Shown piece by piece: positions 1-8,600 of a stretch of 64,000 nucleotides of DNA. The notes beneath the pieces were generated by a model. That model had not been told where the DNA came from. It saw only the letters and a list, made by a program, of their open reading frames with translations, and did no database searches. The DNA lies in NCBI RefSeq assembly GCF_016907695.1, contig NZ_JAFBCK010000001.1, positions 6,994,001 to 7,058,000 on the forward strand. Direction: 5' to 3'. Source of the DNA: Actinokineospora baliensis (GTDB taxonomy: Bacteria; Actinomycetota; Actinomycetes; Mycobacteriales; Pseudonocardiaceae). Numbering within the stretch: position 1 is the first letter of the stretch; each line of letters opens with the position of its first letter. The translations under genes and the position numbers were made by a program.

Positions 1-357
1 GTCAAGATGATCAAGGGCATCAATCGCGAGCTCGGCGAGCCCGTCTCGCCCTCCTTCCTGCTGGAGGTCATGGCCCAGTCCCTGGTGAAGCCGCCGATCG
101 GGCGCTACCAGGACGAGGTCGTGCTGTTCCTGGCCACCGCCGCCGAACGCATCGGCGACGAGTGGCTCGACCCCGCCGGTCTCGGCGGTGACGTCAACGC
201 CGTCATGAACGCCACCCAGAAACTCGCCGCGGCCAACGCGCTCAACCAGGCCCGCGCCATCGCTGAGCGGGCGGTCGACCTCGAAGACGACGACCAAGAG
301 CACGCCGCGTACGACGAGTGGAAGAAGCTCTTCGGGAACCGGATGACCAAGCCGTGA
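1..357 (+). CDS. CBASS CD-NTase, C-terminal fragment (cut by window edge)
   Basis: The frame is open from base 1 and stops at 355-357, so only about the last 118 residues are visible. They look like the C-terminal helical half of a CBASS cGAS/DncV-like nucleotidyltransferase: a SFLLEVMAQ block shortly after the left edge, a DPAGLGGDV stretch and a terminal YDEWKKLFG helix. In CBASS this enzyme makes a cyclic nucleotide alarm upon phage infection. The catalytic GS and D.D residues lie outside the window, so activity cannot be judged. The next gene starts inside this stop codon (GTGA), the tight coupling expected for an enzyme and its effector. The call leans on that partner; alone, the fragment would be only a helical domain of uncertain family. 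Confidence 0.6.
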   Translation, partial: VKMIKGINRELGEPVSPSFLLEVMAQSLVKPPIGRYQDEVVLFLATAAERIGDEWLDPAGLGGDVNAVMNATQKLAAANALNQARAIAERAVDLEDDDQEHAAYDEWKKLFGNRMTKP

Positions 358-1322
358 ACCTCTCCACCAACCCCGCCGGTGTTCGCGGGATACCGCCTCG
401 GGCCATCCACGAACGGCAGCTCGACGAGGACATGCTGCTCCTGCAGCGCGCCGCGGCGGCAAGTCACCAACGTGGCCAGCTCTTCGAAGCCGTCCGCGTC
501 GACGCCGCCGTGGCGCTCGCCGCCGCTGGTGTCCTGATCACGTTGATCGGGCACGGCCGGACCGTGGTCTCGATCGTCGGCTTCTTCTGGTTCGTTGTCT
601 CCGCGTTCCTGCTCAAGGGCCTCGCCGGGAACACCGCCCGCCAAGGCGCCCTGCTCCAGGAGATGTTCGACACCGCCCTGTTCCACATGCCCTGGCGCGC
701 CACCGTCGCCGGCGATCCCATCCCCGAACCAGACGTCCGGCGCCTTGCCCGCCAACTCCCCCGAGGTGGCAAGAAGGACAAGCGCATCACCGACGGCTGG
801 TACGACCCCACTCACGACGTCTACCACCCCTACGATGTCTTCATCGCCCAGGAACAGAACCTCTCCTGGGACGCCCGTCTCCGCCGCCGCTACAGCCACC
901 TCATCGCCGCTGCCGCGTTCCTGTGGACCGCCATCGGGCTGGTTGTGGGTCTCGCGGTCGCGAACGCCACACTGCTCGACACCCTCCTCAGCTTCTTCGT
1001 CCCGTCCCTGGCTGCCTACCAGATCGCCTACGAGATCTGGTCCAGCCAACGCAAGGTGGCAGACGAACGCGAACGACTCGCCAAGGTCGTCAACACCGAA
1101 CTCAACAACGGACGCCCCGGCCCCGTGCCCGAGACCGAATGGCACCGCCTGCGCAACGTGGCCCGCGACGTCCAGGACGGCGTCCTCCGCACCCGCCTAG
1201 ACCCGGCCCGAGTACCCGAATGGTTCTACAAACGCTTCCGCAACGACGACGAACGCGACTTCGGCGACACCGCAGAAGGCCACCGCGTCCGCCTCGCCCA
1301 GGACCCAACCTCAACCACCTAG
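354..1322 (+). CDS. S-4TM family pore-forming effector of CBASS
   Basis: About 322 residues. Two hydrophobic hairpins are visible, at roughly residues 51-90 and 183-226, giving four membrane spans separated by a soluble loop, the layout of S-4TM putative pore-forming effectors. The C-terminal motif WFYKRFRNDDE is characteristic of the family. Together with the upstream CD-NTase this indicates a short two-gene CBASS in which a cyclic nucleotide opens a membrane pore and kills the infected cell (family knowledge). The chosen start is GTG at 354, overlapping the upstream stop by four bases; an in-frame ATG at 318 would add 12 residues and a longer overlap. No ubiquitin-like or HORMA accessory genes follow. 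A perfect hairpin begins right after the stop. Confidence 0.8.
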   Translation: MNLSTNPAGVRGIPPRAIHERQLDEDMLLLQRAAAASHQRGQLFEAVRVDAAVALAAAGVLITLIGHGRTVVSIVGFFWFVVSAFLLKGLAGNTARQGALLQEMFDTALFHMPWRATVAGDPIPEPDVRRLARQLPRGGKKDKRITDGWYDPTHDVYHPYDVFIAQEQNLSWDARLRRRYSHLIAAAAFLWTAIGLVVGLAVANATLLDTLLSFFVPSLAAYQIAYEIWSSQRKVADERERLAKVVNTELNNGRPGPVPETEWHRLRNVARDVQDGVLRTRLDPARVPEWFYKRFRNDDERDFGDTAEGHRVRLAQDPTSTT

Positions 1323-1358
1323 TTCGCTGGGCGGGATGCGCCAAACCCGCCCAGCGAA
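1323..1358 (+). terminator. Hairpin terminator after the CBASS operon
   Basis: A perfect 13-bp inverted repeat: left arm TTCGCTGGGCGGG at 1323-1335, right arm 1346-1358, ten-base loop. It starts one base after the effector stop. There is no U-tract, which is usual for high-GC actinomycete terminators. Confidence 0.75.
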
Positions 1359-1465
1359 CCCGCTTCAACCAAGCGGAGTCAGCTCGAACCGGCCCTCCAC
1401 CACCAGGCTGCCGGTATAAAACCGCTGGTCGGCCCTGTTCCCATCCTTTGGTACTCCCGCCCGAG
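1354..1465. repeat. Direct repeat DRa, left copy (pair with 5048-5160)
   Basis: About 110 bp beginning GCGAACCCGCTTCAAC and ending near TTTGGTACTCCCGCCCG. It matches 5048-5160 in the same orientation with roughly eight substitutions and a one-base indel. The pair brackets the methyltransferase gene, so that gene may have arrived as one unit, or DRa may be an old attachment or recombination scar. The start of the repeat overlaps the right arm of the preceding terminator. Confidence 0.75.
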
Positions 1466-1713
1466 GTCCGGCCCTCCCCAGACGATCTCGCGCAGGTTGG
1501 TGCCCTCCCCGAGGTCCGGCCCTCCCCAGACGATCTCGCGCAGGTTGGTGCCCTCCCCGAGGTCCGGCCCTCCCCAGACGATCTCGCGCAGGTTGGTGCC
1601 CTCCCCGAGGTCCGGCCCTCCCCAGACGATCTCGCGCAGGTTGGTGCCCTCCCCGAGGTCCGGCCCTCCCCAGACGATCTCGCGCAGGTTGGTGCCCTCC
1701 CCGAGGTCCGGCC
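1463..1713. repeat. 48-bp tandem repeat, five full copies plus 11 bp
   Basis: A 48-bp unit beginning GAGGTCCGGCCCTCCCC starts at 1463, 1511, 1559, 1607 and 1655, with a partial sixth copy from 1703. The five copies look identical, pointing to recent slippage or expansion. The unit length is a multiple of three, so several frames stay open across it, but no frame has a convincing start, ribosome site or extension; I treat it as non-coding. It abuts the left DRa repeat. Bases 1714-1908, down to the end of the methyltransferase gene, show nothing recognisable. Confidence 0.9.
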
Positions 1714-1908
1714 AGGGCGGCGGCACGTATCGAGGTCACCAACCGACAGGAGGCAATGCCGCCGCCACTGGCCTCCGAACAAGGCCCTCGATCTCCGACA
1801 GATGACGCGGCTTCTGCAGCTTACGAGCTGCACGTTCTCGCCCGGTCGTGTCGTACAACCGGCGGCGATGATCACCCGCAGGAGTAGCTCGTCGGTCGAT
1901 GTCACGTG

Positions 1909-4698
1909 TCAGTCGGCCGAGGCCGGCGTGGTCCAGCTCTTGAGGTCCTCGAACACCTCATCGCTCTCGAGTTCGTGCCCGCGGTCCAGGCTCTTCAGCA
2001 GAGCGGTCGTTCCCGTCAGCCGATCCGGGTAGTAGACCTCCGGAGTCAGGCAGGTCGGGCAGTCGCCCAGCACGCAGAAGGGCCACAGCGGAATCATCTC
2101 TCCCTGCCAGGTGGACAGGTACAGACGATCATCGGCGAGCGGTCGGTTGGTCTCGAACACCGCAGGTTCGAAGTCGGGGTGATCACCCATCAGCGCAAGG
2201 CCCGAGACCTCGTACTTGCCGGCGTTCGGAAGCCATCGGAGCTTGCTCGTGTGCACCAGTGACATCTTGGCGAGGACCGAGCTCCCGGTGAGCGCTCTGA
2301 AGGTCAGCTCCTCCAGTATCTCCAGACTGCGCTCGATCTCTGCGCGAGTACGGGGGCTGGCTCCGTGCCTGAGCTTGTCCCGCAGCGTCACGAGGGAGCT
2401 CAGGTCGGCCATCAAGCCTTTCCCTCCCTTCTTCGTCGCCGTCGCCTCGGCCAGGCCTGCCGCCTCGTCCCCGCTCCCCCGGGCGAACGTTCCCGTCGCC
2501 CTGATCACTCCTACCCAGTGCCCTAGCGAGACACCGCCCTGCCGCACTCCCGTCGCCCACGCCTGTACCTCTGCCAGGGCACCCCACCCGCGTTGCGCGG
2601 AAAGAGAAAGGGAGACGATGCCCAGAGAAAGGATCAAGGACTCGACGCACAGGAGAGCCGCCTCGTGCTTCTCCGCTGGCGACGAACTGTGCTTGAACCT
2701 GCGCACGGCACGGGCAATCGGGTACGGATAGGAATCCTGGAACAGCCGATACGGTTCACCCTGCCTGCGCAAGTTCTGCGCCACCAGCGAGCTGAGCTCG
2801 CCCGCCTGTTCCAGCCTGCTCCGACGCTCGCCGCTACCGCCCGGCTCAAAAATCGCCTTCTTCGAGCGCCGTAGATTGTCGTGGATCCTCGCGGCCTCGT
2901 CGACGCCTTCCGTCAGTCTGGTCACGGCGGCGCGAATCTCGGCGAAGGTGCCGTCACACGCCGGAACGAGGAGATCGGCCAGTCCCTTGGGGCGGATCCG
3001 CGGAATGACGTTGTAGCGAGGAAAGTTGCGTTCAGCCTGTGGGCTGGACAGGTAGGCCGCCAGATACTCGGCGGGCACCTCACCCTGAACAGGCCGTACG
3101 ACCAGCAACCCCTGACCCGCCTGCACTCCCTCATAATGACGCGGCAACACCGTCCAGTGACGAGCTGCGGCCAGATCACGCCCCACCACGTCGCCTTCGC
3201 GCAAGGTACTGCCGGAGTCGGCTTTCCGTGCAGTGACCGGGAGATCTTCGACGTCCGGCAGCGACACATCGAGCAGGGCAGGACGAAGTACCCGCTGCTC
3301 CTTACCCGCCCCGGCGGCGTCGACATCGTTGTCCGCTGACGAGGTCCGCACCTTCCCCGCGATCACCTCGGCGATGTCGCCGAGGCGCCACACACCGTCT
3401 CGAGCGAGCTTCTTCATCTCGTGCTCGTGCCGGTAGTGATGAGGCGTGAGCTCGTACCCGTTGAAGACGATGTCCGCCACTGATACGCAGAAGCTCTGAT
3501 CGGCCGGAGTTCTCTTGCGCTCCGAGCTGCCCCGCTTCTGCCACCTCGATATAACGTCGGCCAAGGTGGAGGCGTGGGCGCCGTCACGCAGCCTTTCCTC
3601 TCCGGTCATGTCGTAGAACCACACGAAGTCCGTGCGGCCCGTCTTTGTGAAAAGCAGCAGCGATGCTGACACCCCTGTGTACGGCTGGAAGATCCCCTTG
3701 GGCAAGCTCACCACGCCGTCCAGCTTGTGCTTCTCCACAAGTGTGCGCCGAATCTCCTGATGAGCCGAGGTGCTTCCGAAGAGCACTCCGTCCGGCACCA
3801 CGACTCCGGCGCGTCCACCCGGCTTCAACCAGCGCAGAATCGCTGCCAGATAGAGCAGTTCAATCCTCCTGGTTCCGGCATACGTTTTCAACTCGTCAGA
3901 GAGCCGGTCGTAGTCGTAGTGCCCACCGAAAGGTGGGTTGGCCAGGATCAATGAGTACTCGCCCAAGTCGTCGGCATCCCTGCTCAACGGGTCGACCGAC
4001 CGGAGATCCGGCCGCGCTACGCCGTGCAGGGCCAGGTTCATCTCCGCGATGGGTAGAAGTTCAGAATGCGCGCTGAATCCTCGGAGGACACCTTCGGGTG
4101 CCACTCCCACACCCGATCGTTCAACGAACTGTCTGGCGGCCAGCAAAAGCTCTCCTGTACCGCAAAAGGGGTCGCAGATGTCGTCAGCTCTGCCGGGTCT
4201 CGTTATTTGCACCAGCAGCTCGACGATGTCGCGTGGTGTTCGGAGGTCTCCCGAGCTCCCATCCATCTTGCCGAGCAGATGTTCGTAGACAGCGCCAGCG
4301 GTGCCCGCCTCACTGACGGCGATGTCGTTGACAAACTCGACTACCCTCATCAGCAAGCTTGGCGTAGTGATCGTGAACCGCACGCTTTTGAACTGACTGA
4401 AGTGATCCGGAAACCGATAACTGAGATCCCGCAGCCATGCGACAACGTCATCGCAAATGAGCGCGAGCATGCGCTGCGGGGCCTCGTTGGTGAGCTTCGA
4501 CCACCGTAGGCGCTCAGTCGCCCCTTGGTAGATCAAGGGCTGCGTCGAACCGTCGGTGCCTGGGTACAGCTCCTCTAGCCGGCGGAGGTGGACCAGATAG
4601 GTGATCTGCTCGATCACCTCCAGCGGGTTCGAGATGCCCGCTGCCCAGAACGAGCTCCATACCTGGTCGATCTTGCGCTTCATCTCAGCCGTGATCAC
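1909..4698 (-). CDS. N6-adenine DNA methyltransferase-specificity fusion with C-terminal HEPN-like/cysteine extension
   Basis: 929 residues on the minus strand. Residues 1-100 look like the HsdM N-terminal helical domain. The methyltransferase core follows with SAM motif I DPFCGTGELL (about 177-186) and catalytic NPPF (about 254-257), both intact. From about 430 the sequence resembles a single HsdS target-recognition domain (GDIAEVIAGK) ending in a charged helix near 620. The last 290 residues are unusual for type I M or S proteins: a helical region containing LRDKLRHG, reminiscent of HEPN-like domains, then a segment with a CPTC pair and a DRL..T..LLKSL block. No hsdR-like nuclease lies nearby, so either the gene modifies alone or the extension is the effector. 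GTG at 4698 is the longest start; ATG at 4683 is an alternative. Confidence 0.75.
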   Translation of the reverse strand: MITAEMKRKIDQVWSSFWAAGISNPLEVIEQITYLVHLRRLEELYPGTDGSTQPLIYQGATERLRWSKLTNEAPQRMLALICDDVVAWLRDLSYRFPDHFSQFKSVRFTITTPSLLMRVVEFVNDIAVSEAGTAGAVYEHLLGKMDGSSGDLRTPRDIVELLVQITRPGRADDICDPFCGTGELLLAARQFVERSGVGVAPEGVLRGFSAHSELLPIAEMNLALHGVARPDLRSVDPLSRDADDLGEYSLILANPPFGGHYDYDRLSDELKTYAGTRRIELLYLAAILRWLKPGGRAGVVVPDGVLFGSTSAHQEIRRTLVEKHKLDGVVSLPKGIFQPYTGVSASLLLFTKTGRTDFVWFYDMTGEERLRDGAHASTLADVISRWQKRGSSERKRTPADQSFCVSVADIVFNGYELTPHHYRHEHEMKKLARDGVWRLGDIAEVIAGKVRTSSADNDVDAAGAGKEQRVLRPALLDVSLPDVEDLPVTARKADSGSTLREGDVVGRDLAAARHWTVLPRHYEGVQAGQGLLVVRPVQGEVPAEYLAAYLSSPQAERNFPRYNVIPRIRPKGLADLLVPACDGTFAEIRAAVTRLTEGVDEAARIHDNLRRSKKAIFEPGGSGERRSRLEQAGELSSLVAQNLRRQGEPYRLFQDSYPYPIARAVRRFKHSSSPAEKHEAALLCVESLILSLGIVSLSLSAQRGWGALAEVQAWATGVRQGGVSLGHWVGVIRATGTFARGSGDEAAGLAEATATKKGGKGLMADLSSLVTLRDKLRHGASPRTRAEIERSLEILEELTFRALTGSSVLAKMSLVHTSKLRWLPNAGKYEVSGLALMGDHPDFEPAVFETNRPLADDRLYLSTWQGEMIPLWPFCVLGDCPTCLTPEVYYPDRLTGTTALLKSLDRGHELESDEVFEDLKSWTTPASAD

Positions 4699-5229
4699 CC
4701 GGTCAACGCTATCGCTCGCAGCGGACGGCTGACATCATTACGGACGAGTAGCCCGCTACGAGCCCCGCTTTCGGGGTTCGCGATCGCTGGCTCGACGCCG
4801 GTGGCGCTGTTGCCGCGAGGCGGCCGATCGCGCACCGCGGTCTGCTGCACCCGTACTGCCGCGCCAGGACGCTACTGACTCGCCGGTCCGGTGCTTTCGT
4901 GCGTCGTGGGCCGCCGAGTCCGCCGCAAAGCCCGCAGTTGCCGGGCCGGTGATCTCGCTGCGACGGCGGGCGGTGGCAGCGACGAGCGGTAAGGTCTACG
5001 GCTTCAGGCGACTGAGGCACAGTTCGCCGAGTCGGATCAGGGATTCCGCGAACCCGCTTCAACAAGCGGAATCAGCTCGAACCGGCTCTCGACCACTAGG
5101 CTGCCGGCGCAAAACCGCTGGTCGGCCCTGTTCCCATCCTTTGGTGCTCCCGCCCGGGAGTCGAACGCACACCGGAGCCGGAGCAGAACTGGAGAATTGT
5201 GCCTACTTGCATGGGCCCGTGGCGAGCTC
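4699..5229. other. Gene-free stretch with repeat scars
   Basis: The stretch from 4699 to 5675 holds no convincing gene. It contains the upstream region of the minus-strand methyltransferase, the right DRa copy and the first hairpin-bearing repeat. At about 5141-5160, read on the minus strand, a TTCGACTCCCGGG segment followed by GGGAGCACC resembles the end of a tRNA, but the matching 5' T-stem is absent. Confidence 0.6.
5048..5160. repeat. Direct repeat DRa, right copy
   Basis: Second copy of the repeat described at 1354-1465, same orientation. Here the right end reads GGTGCTCCCGCCCGGGAG, which on the minus strand looks like a tRNA acceptor end with CCA. That resemblance is weaker in the left copy, so this copy may be closer to an original attachment sequence. 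Confidence 0.7.
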
Positions 5230-5670
5230 TTCGGCCGCGCCCACCCAGTACGGCTCGACGCGGCCACGGAGCGCCAAAGCGCGCCTGCGACGAGCAAAGC
5301 GCATTCTTTTCACCAAAGCGCCTCATCGGACTGTCGTGCCGCACCCCTGCGTGGGGAGCATACCGGGGAGCAAATGGGGAGCAGAAATGCGCTCCAAACG
5401 GCGAAGAACTGCACTCAACGACTCGGACCGTACACGCGTTGACCTGCCAGAACGCATTCCGGCAGGTCAACGCGATATGCTGTACATAGTTCACACATAA
5501 GGGCTCTCTGAGTAGCGCTCAACGAACTGCAACGGTGTTCAACCGCAGGTCAACGGCATCGTACGACTGGCTCGGGACCCGTAGGTCGGTGAGTACTTAG
5601 TCGTCCCCACGGTCTCGACTACTGCGGCCAGCATCTCCACAAGCCGCAGCCACAAGCCAGCCATCCCACG
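5230..5670. repeat. Island repeat R1 with 14-bp-arm hairpin
   Basis: First of three related repeats (others near 10185-10500 and 13745-14010). The common part holds GGGGAGCAAATGGGGAGCAG, then a hairpin with arms CGCGTTGACCTGCC (5435-5448) and its complement (5461-5474), then a segment ending TAGTTCACAC near 5497. Bases 5230-5400 match the third copy and bases 5520-5670 match the second copy. The TTCACAC end equals the anticodon loop of the tRNA-Val fragment at 14004, so R1 reads as a decayed attachment site. Confidence 0.7.
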
Positions 5671-5675
5671 CGGGG

Positions 5676-8600
5676 TCAAGCAGCGCCTTTCGGCTCCCCT
5701 CGGGGAAGCCGCCGCGCCAGGAGGTCGAAGTTGCGGTTGCGGGACCACAGGTCCCGGTTGCCGATGACGTACAGCCGGTGCTTGGCCCGGCTCGCGGCCA
5801 CGTTGAGCAAGTTCGGCTTCTTCGACGCCCACGCACGGGCGCCCGTCTGCTGGGGCGCGGTGCCGAGAACAAGGATCACGATGTCGGCCTGTCTGCCCTG
5901 CGAGCGGTGGATGGTCCCGGCCACTAGACCCCCGTACCCGCAGGCGGCCGCCTCCACCCGCTTGGCTACATCCGCGAACGGCGCGATCACGAGGACCTCC
6001 GACATCGGGAACTCCAGCCCGGCCAGCACATCGAGGATGTGCTCGAGCTCCTTGCCCTCGGCGGGTACCCAGTGGCCCTGGGTGTCCCGCCCCACGACGT
6101 CGATCCACTTCGACGGCGGTAGCGTCGGGTACGCGGTGGCGAAACGCTTCGCGCCCGAACGGGCGGTGGCGTGCACCATCATGCCGTCGTAGGCGATGTC
6201 GTTGGCGATCCCGAACATCGGCTCCTGGCACCGGCGGTGCACCGCCAGCGGCGCGCCCACCCAGATGTTGCCGTCCTGCTCGGACAGTTCGGTGCCCAGC
6301 GGGGTGATCCGGTCGGCCAGTCGCTGCACCGAGGTCCGGCTGGTGAGCCACTGCTCGTCGACGGCGAACTCGCGCCGTATCGCCTGCTCGGCGCTGAAGG
6401 GCACGGTGGTGATCGGTTCGAGCTGCAGTGGATCGCCCACGACGACCGCGTTGCGCGTGCGCCACAGCGCGCCCACCGCGCCCTGCGGGGTCGCTTGGCC
6501 CGCCTCGTCGACCAGCAGCCAACCCAGCGCCTCGGCCCCCACCTGGCCGAACATCCGGCCGAGTGAGGCGAACGTCGTTGAGACCACCGGCACCACCAGG
6601 AACAGCGCCTGCCACGCCGCCAGCACGGCGGACGGGCCCGCCGTCTTCGGCACTTCGCCGGAGACGACGTCCATCGCGCCGTGCAGGGTCTGGCGCATCT
6701 TGTTCGCCGAACCGCGCAGAAACGCCTTGTGCAGCCGCAGTGCGGCCAGGAAGAGTTCGGTGCGGGTGGTGTTCCACGCCGGATCGGTCCACGGCGCGGT
6801 GAGTTCGCGGCGGCGCCGGTCGCCGAACCAGTCCTGCCCGGGGAAGTGGTCGCCGAGATCGGTGCGCGCCTGCGCCAGGGTGGACGCGATCAAGTCCAGT
6901 TCGTGTTCGGCCTGGCGCAGCGCGTCCCGTGCGGACTCCACGACGCGCTGCGCTTGGGCCTGCGCGTCCGACAGCCGCCGCAGCTCTTGGTGCGTGGCGG
7001 CAACGGCTTGTTCGGCCGTGAGCACCTCCGCGCTCAGGTACCGATCGCGCTCGCGCCATTCGCGCTGGGCCCTGCCCCACGTCATCAGCCACTGCAGGAA
7101 CCCGGGACGGAAGTCCTGGTGGCCGCGGTGGATGCCCCACCGTCTGGCCCGTTCGGCGTTCCAGTCCCGAGCTTCGCCATCCACCCTGGACTTGTGACTC
7201 AGGATGCCGGTCAACTGCCGATTCGCTTCGGTCAAGTCACCCACGCACTCGCGGACCCGTTGTTCGGCCGCGGGCTCCACGCGGAGAGCCTGGTAGGCCA
7301 GTTCCCGCTCGGCCTGGCCCGCCTCGGCCTGCTTCAGCGCTTGGCGGAACTCGGCGACCGCCGCGGGCCACTCACCGGGATCGCCCGCCTTGAGCAGGGC
7401 AAGCAGGCCCGCTCGCGAACTGAGCTGGTCCGCGGGCACGTTGTATTCGGCCCACCAGAACGCGTCGGCGAAGGCCGTGCGGTTTGCCTTCTTGCCCAGG
7501 CGCGCGGACAGCAACGCCCAGCCCGCGTCCCCGGTGTCCTGGCTGCCGCCGAGCAGCGAGGAGGCGATCCCTGGGAAGTAGTCGACCGAGGCTGCGGCGG
7601 CGCGCCAGTGGTCGTCGATCGCGTTCCGGGCAGGCATCTCGTTCGTGACGTTCTCCACCGCCGTGTTGTTCGCCGACGCCACAGCGACCTCGAACCCGGT
7701 GATCTGCGGCTTCAAGCGGTGCAGCACGCGGACGTACCTGCTGGTCTGCCATGTCTCCGTCTCACCGGTGAAGGCGTCGCCCGGGCGGCGGAGCTCGGCG
7801 AGGCCGCACGCGCGCCGCACCACCAGCGCGGCGACGATGTCGCGGAGCATGGTCGTTTTGCCCGTGCCGGGTGGTCCGTTGACGCCGAAGACCCCACCCG
7901 GGCCGTCCGCCAGCATAAGCGCGCGGTTGACGGCCAACTGCTGTCCCAGCGCCAGCGAGTGCTCCGGGTCCGCGGGCCACCGGCCCAGGGGAATCCTCGC
8001 CGGTGCCACGGCGTCCAGCACCACGTCGAGTTGTTCGCGCACATCCACCCGATCACCCGGGGCGAGGTCCGAGTCGGGCCGCAGGTAGTCCCGCAGGGCC
8101 GCACCCGCCTGACCCGCGCGCACCTGCTCGGCCACGGTGACCAGGTCCTCGGCGAGTGCACTGTTGATGAAGTCGAGCCCGTCGGTGCTCAGCGCCTTGC
8201 GCTCGGGCACGATCTGGCTCTCGATCCGGATCTCGCCGTGCGGCACCGACGTGCCCAGTCGCACCAAGTCCTCGACCACCAGCAAACAGCGGGCGAGCAG
8301 GTCCTCGTCGATGACCAGACCCGACTCGTGCTCACGCGGACCGCGGACGACCTCGTCGCCGTCCGCGACTCCGGGCGCCATCAGGTCCTCGAACAGCTCG
8401 TCGAACTTGTCGGCGGCGTCGTCGAACCCGCTGAGCCAGCCGGGCGCGTCCGGCCCCGGGTTGAGCAGCCTGCTCGTGGCCCACCCACACGCGCCCAACA
8501 CCTGCGAGTCCACTAGCGGGCGCCCGTCACCCCCGACGGCGAACACGGCCAGCGCGCTGTCTCCCGACGGGCGCTCGTCGTAGCTGTCCTCGTCCGGCTC

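Noticed and set aside
1463..1713. Possible CRISPR array
   Set aside because: The 48-bp units are directly adjacent with no unique spacers, and no cas genes are present.
5141..5200. Possible complete tRNA gene on the minus strand
   Set aside because: A TTCGACTCCCGGG and acceptor-like GGGAGCACCA are present, but the 5' T-stem does not pair and no anticodon or D arm exists.
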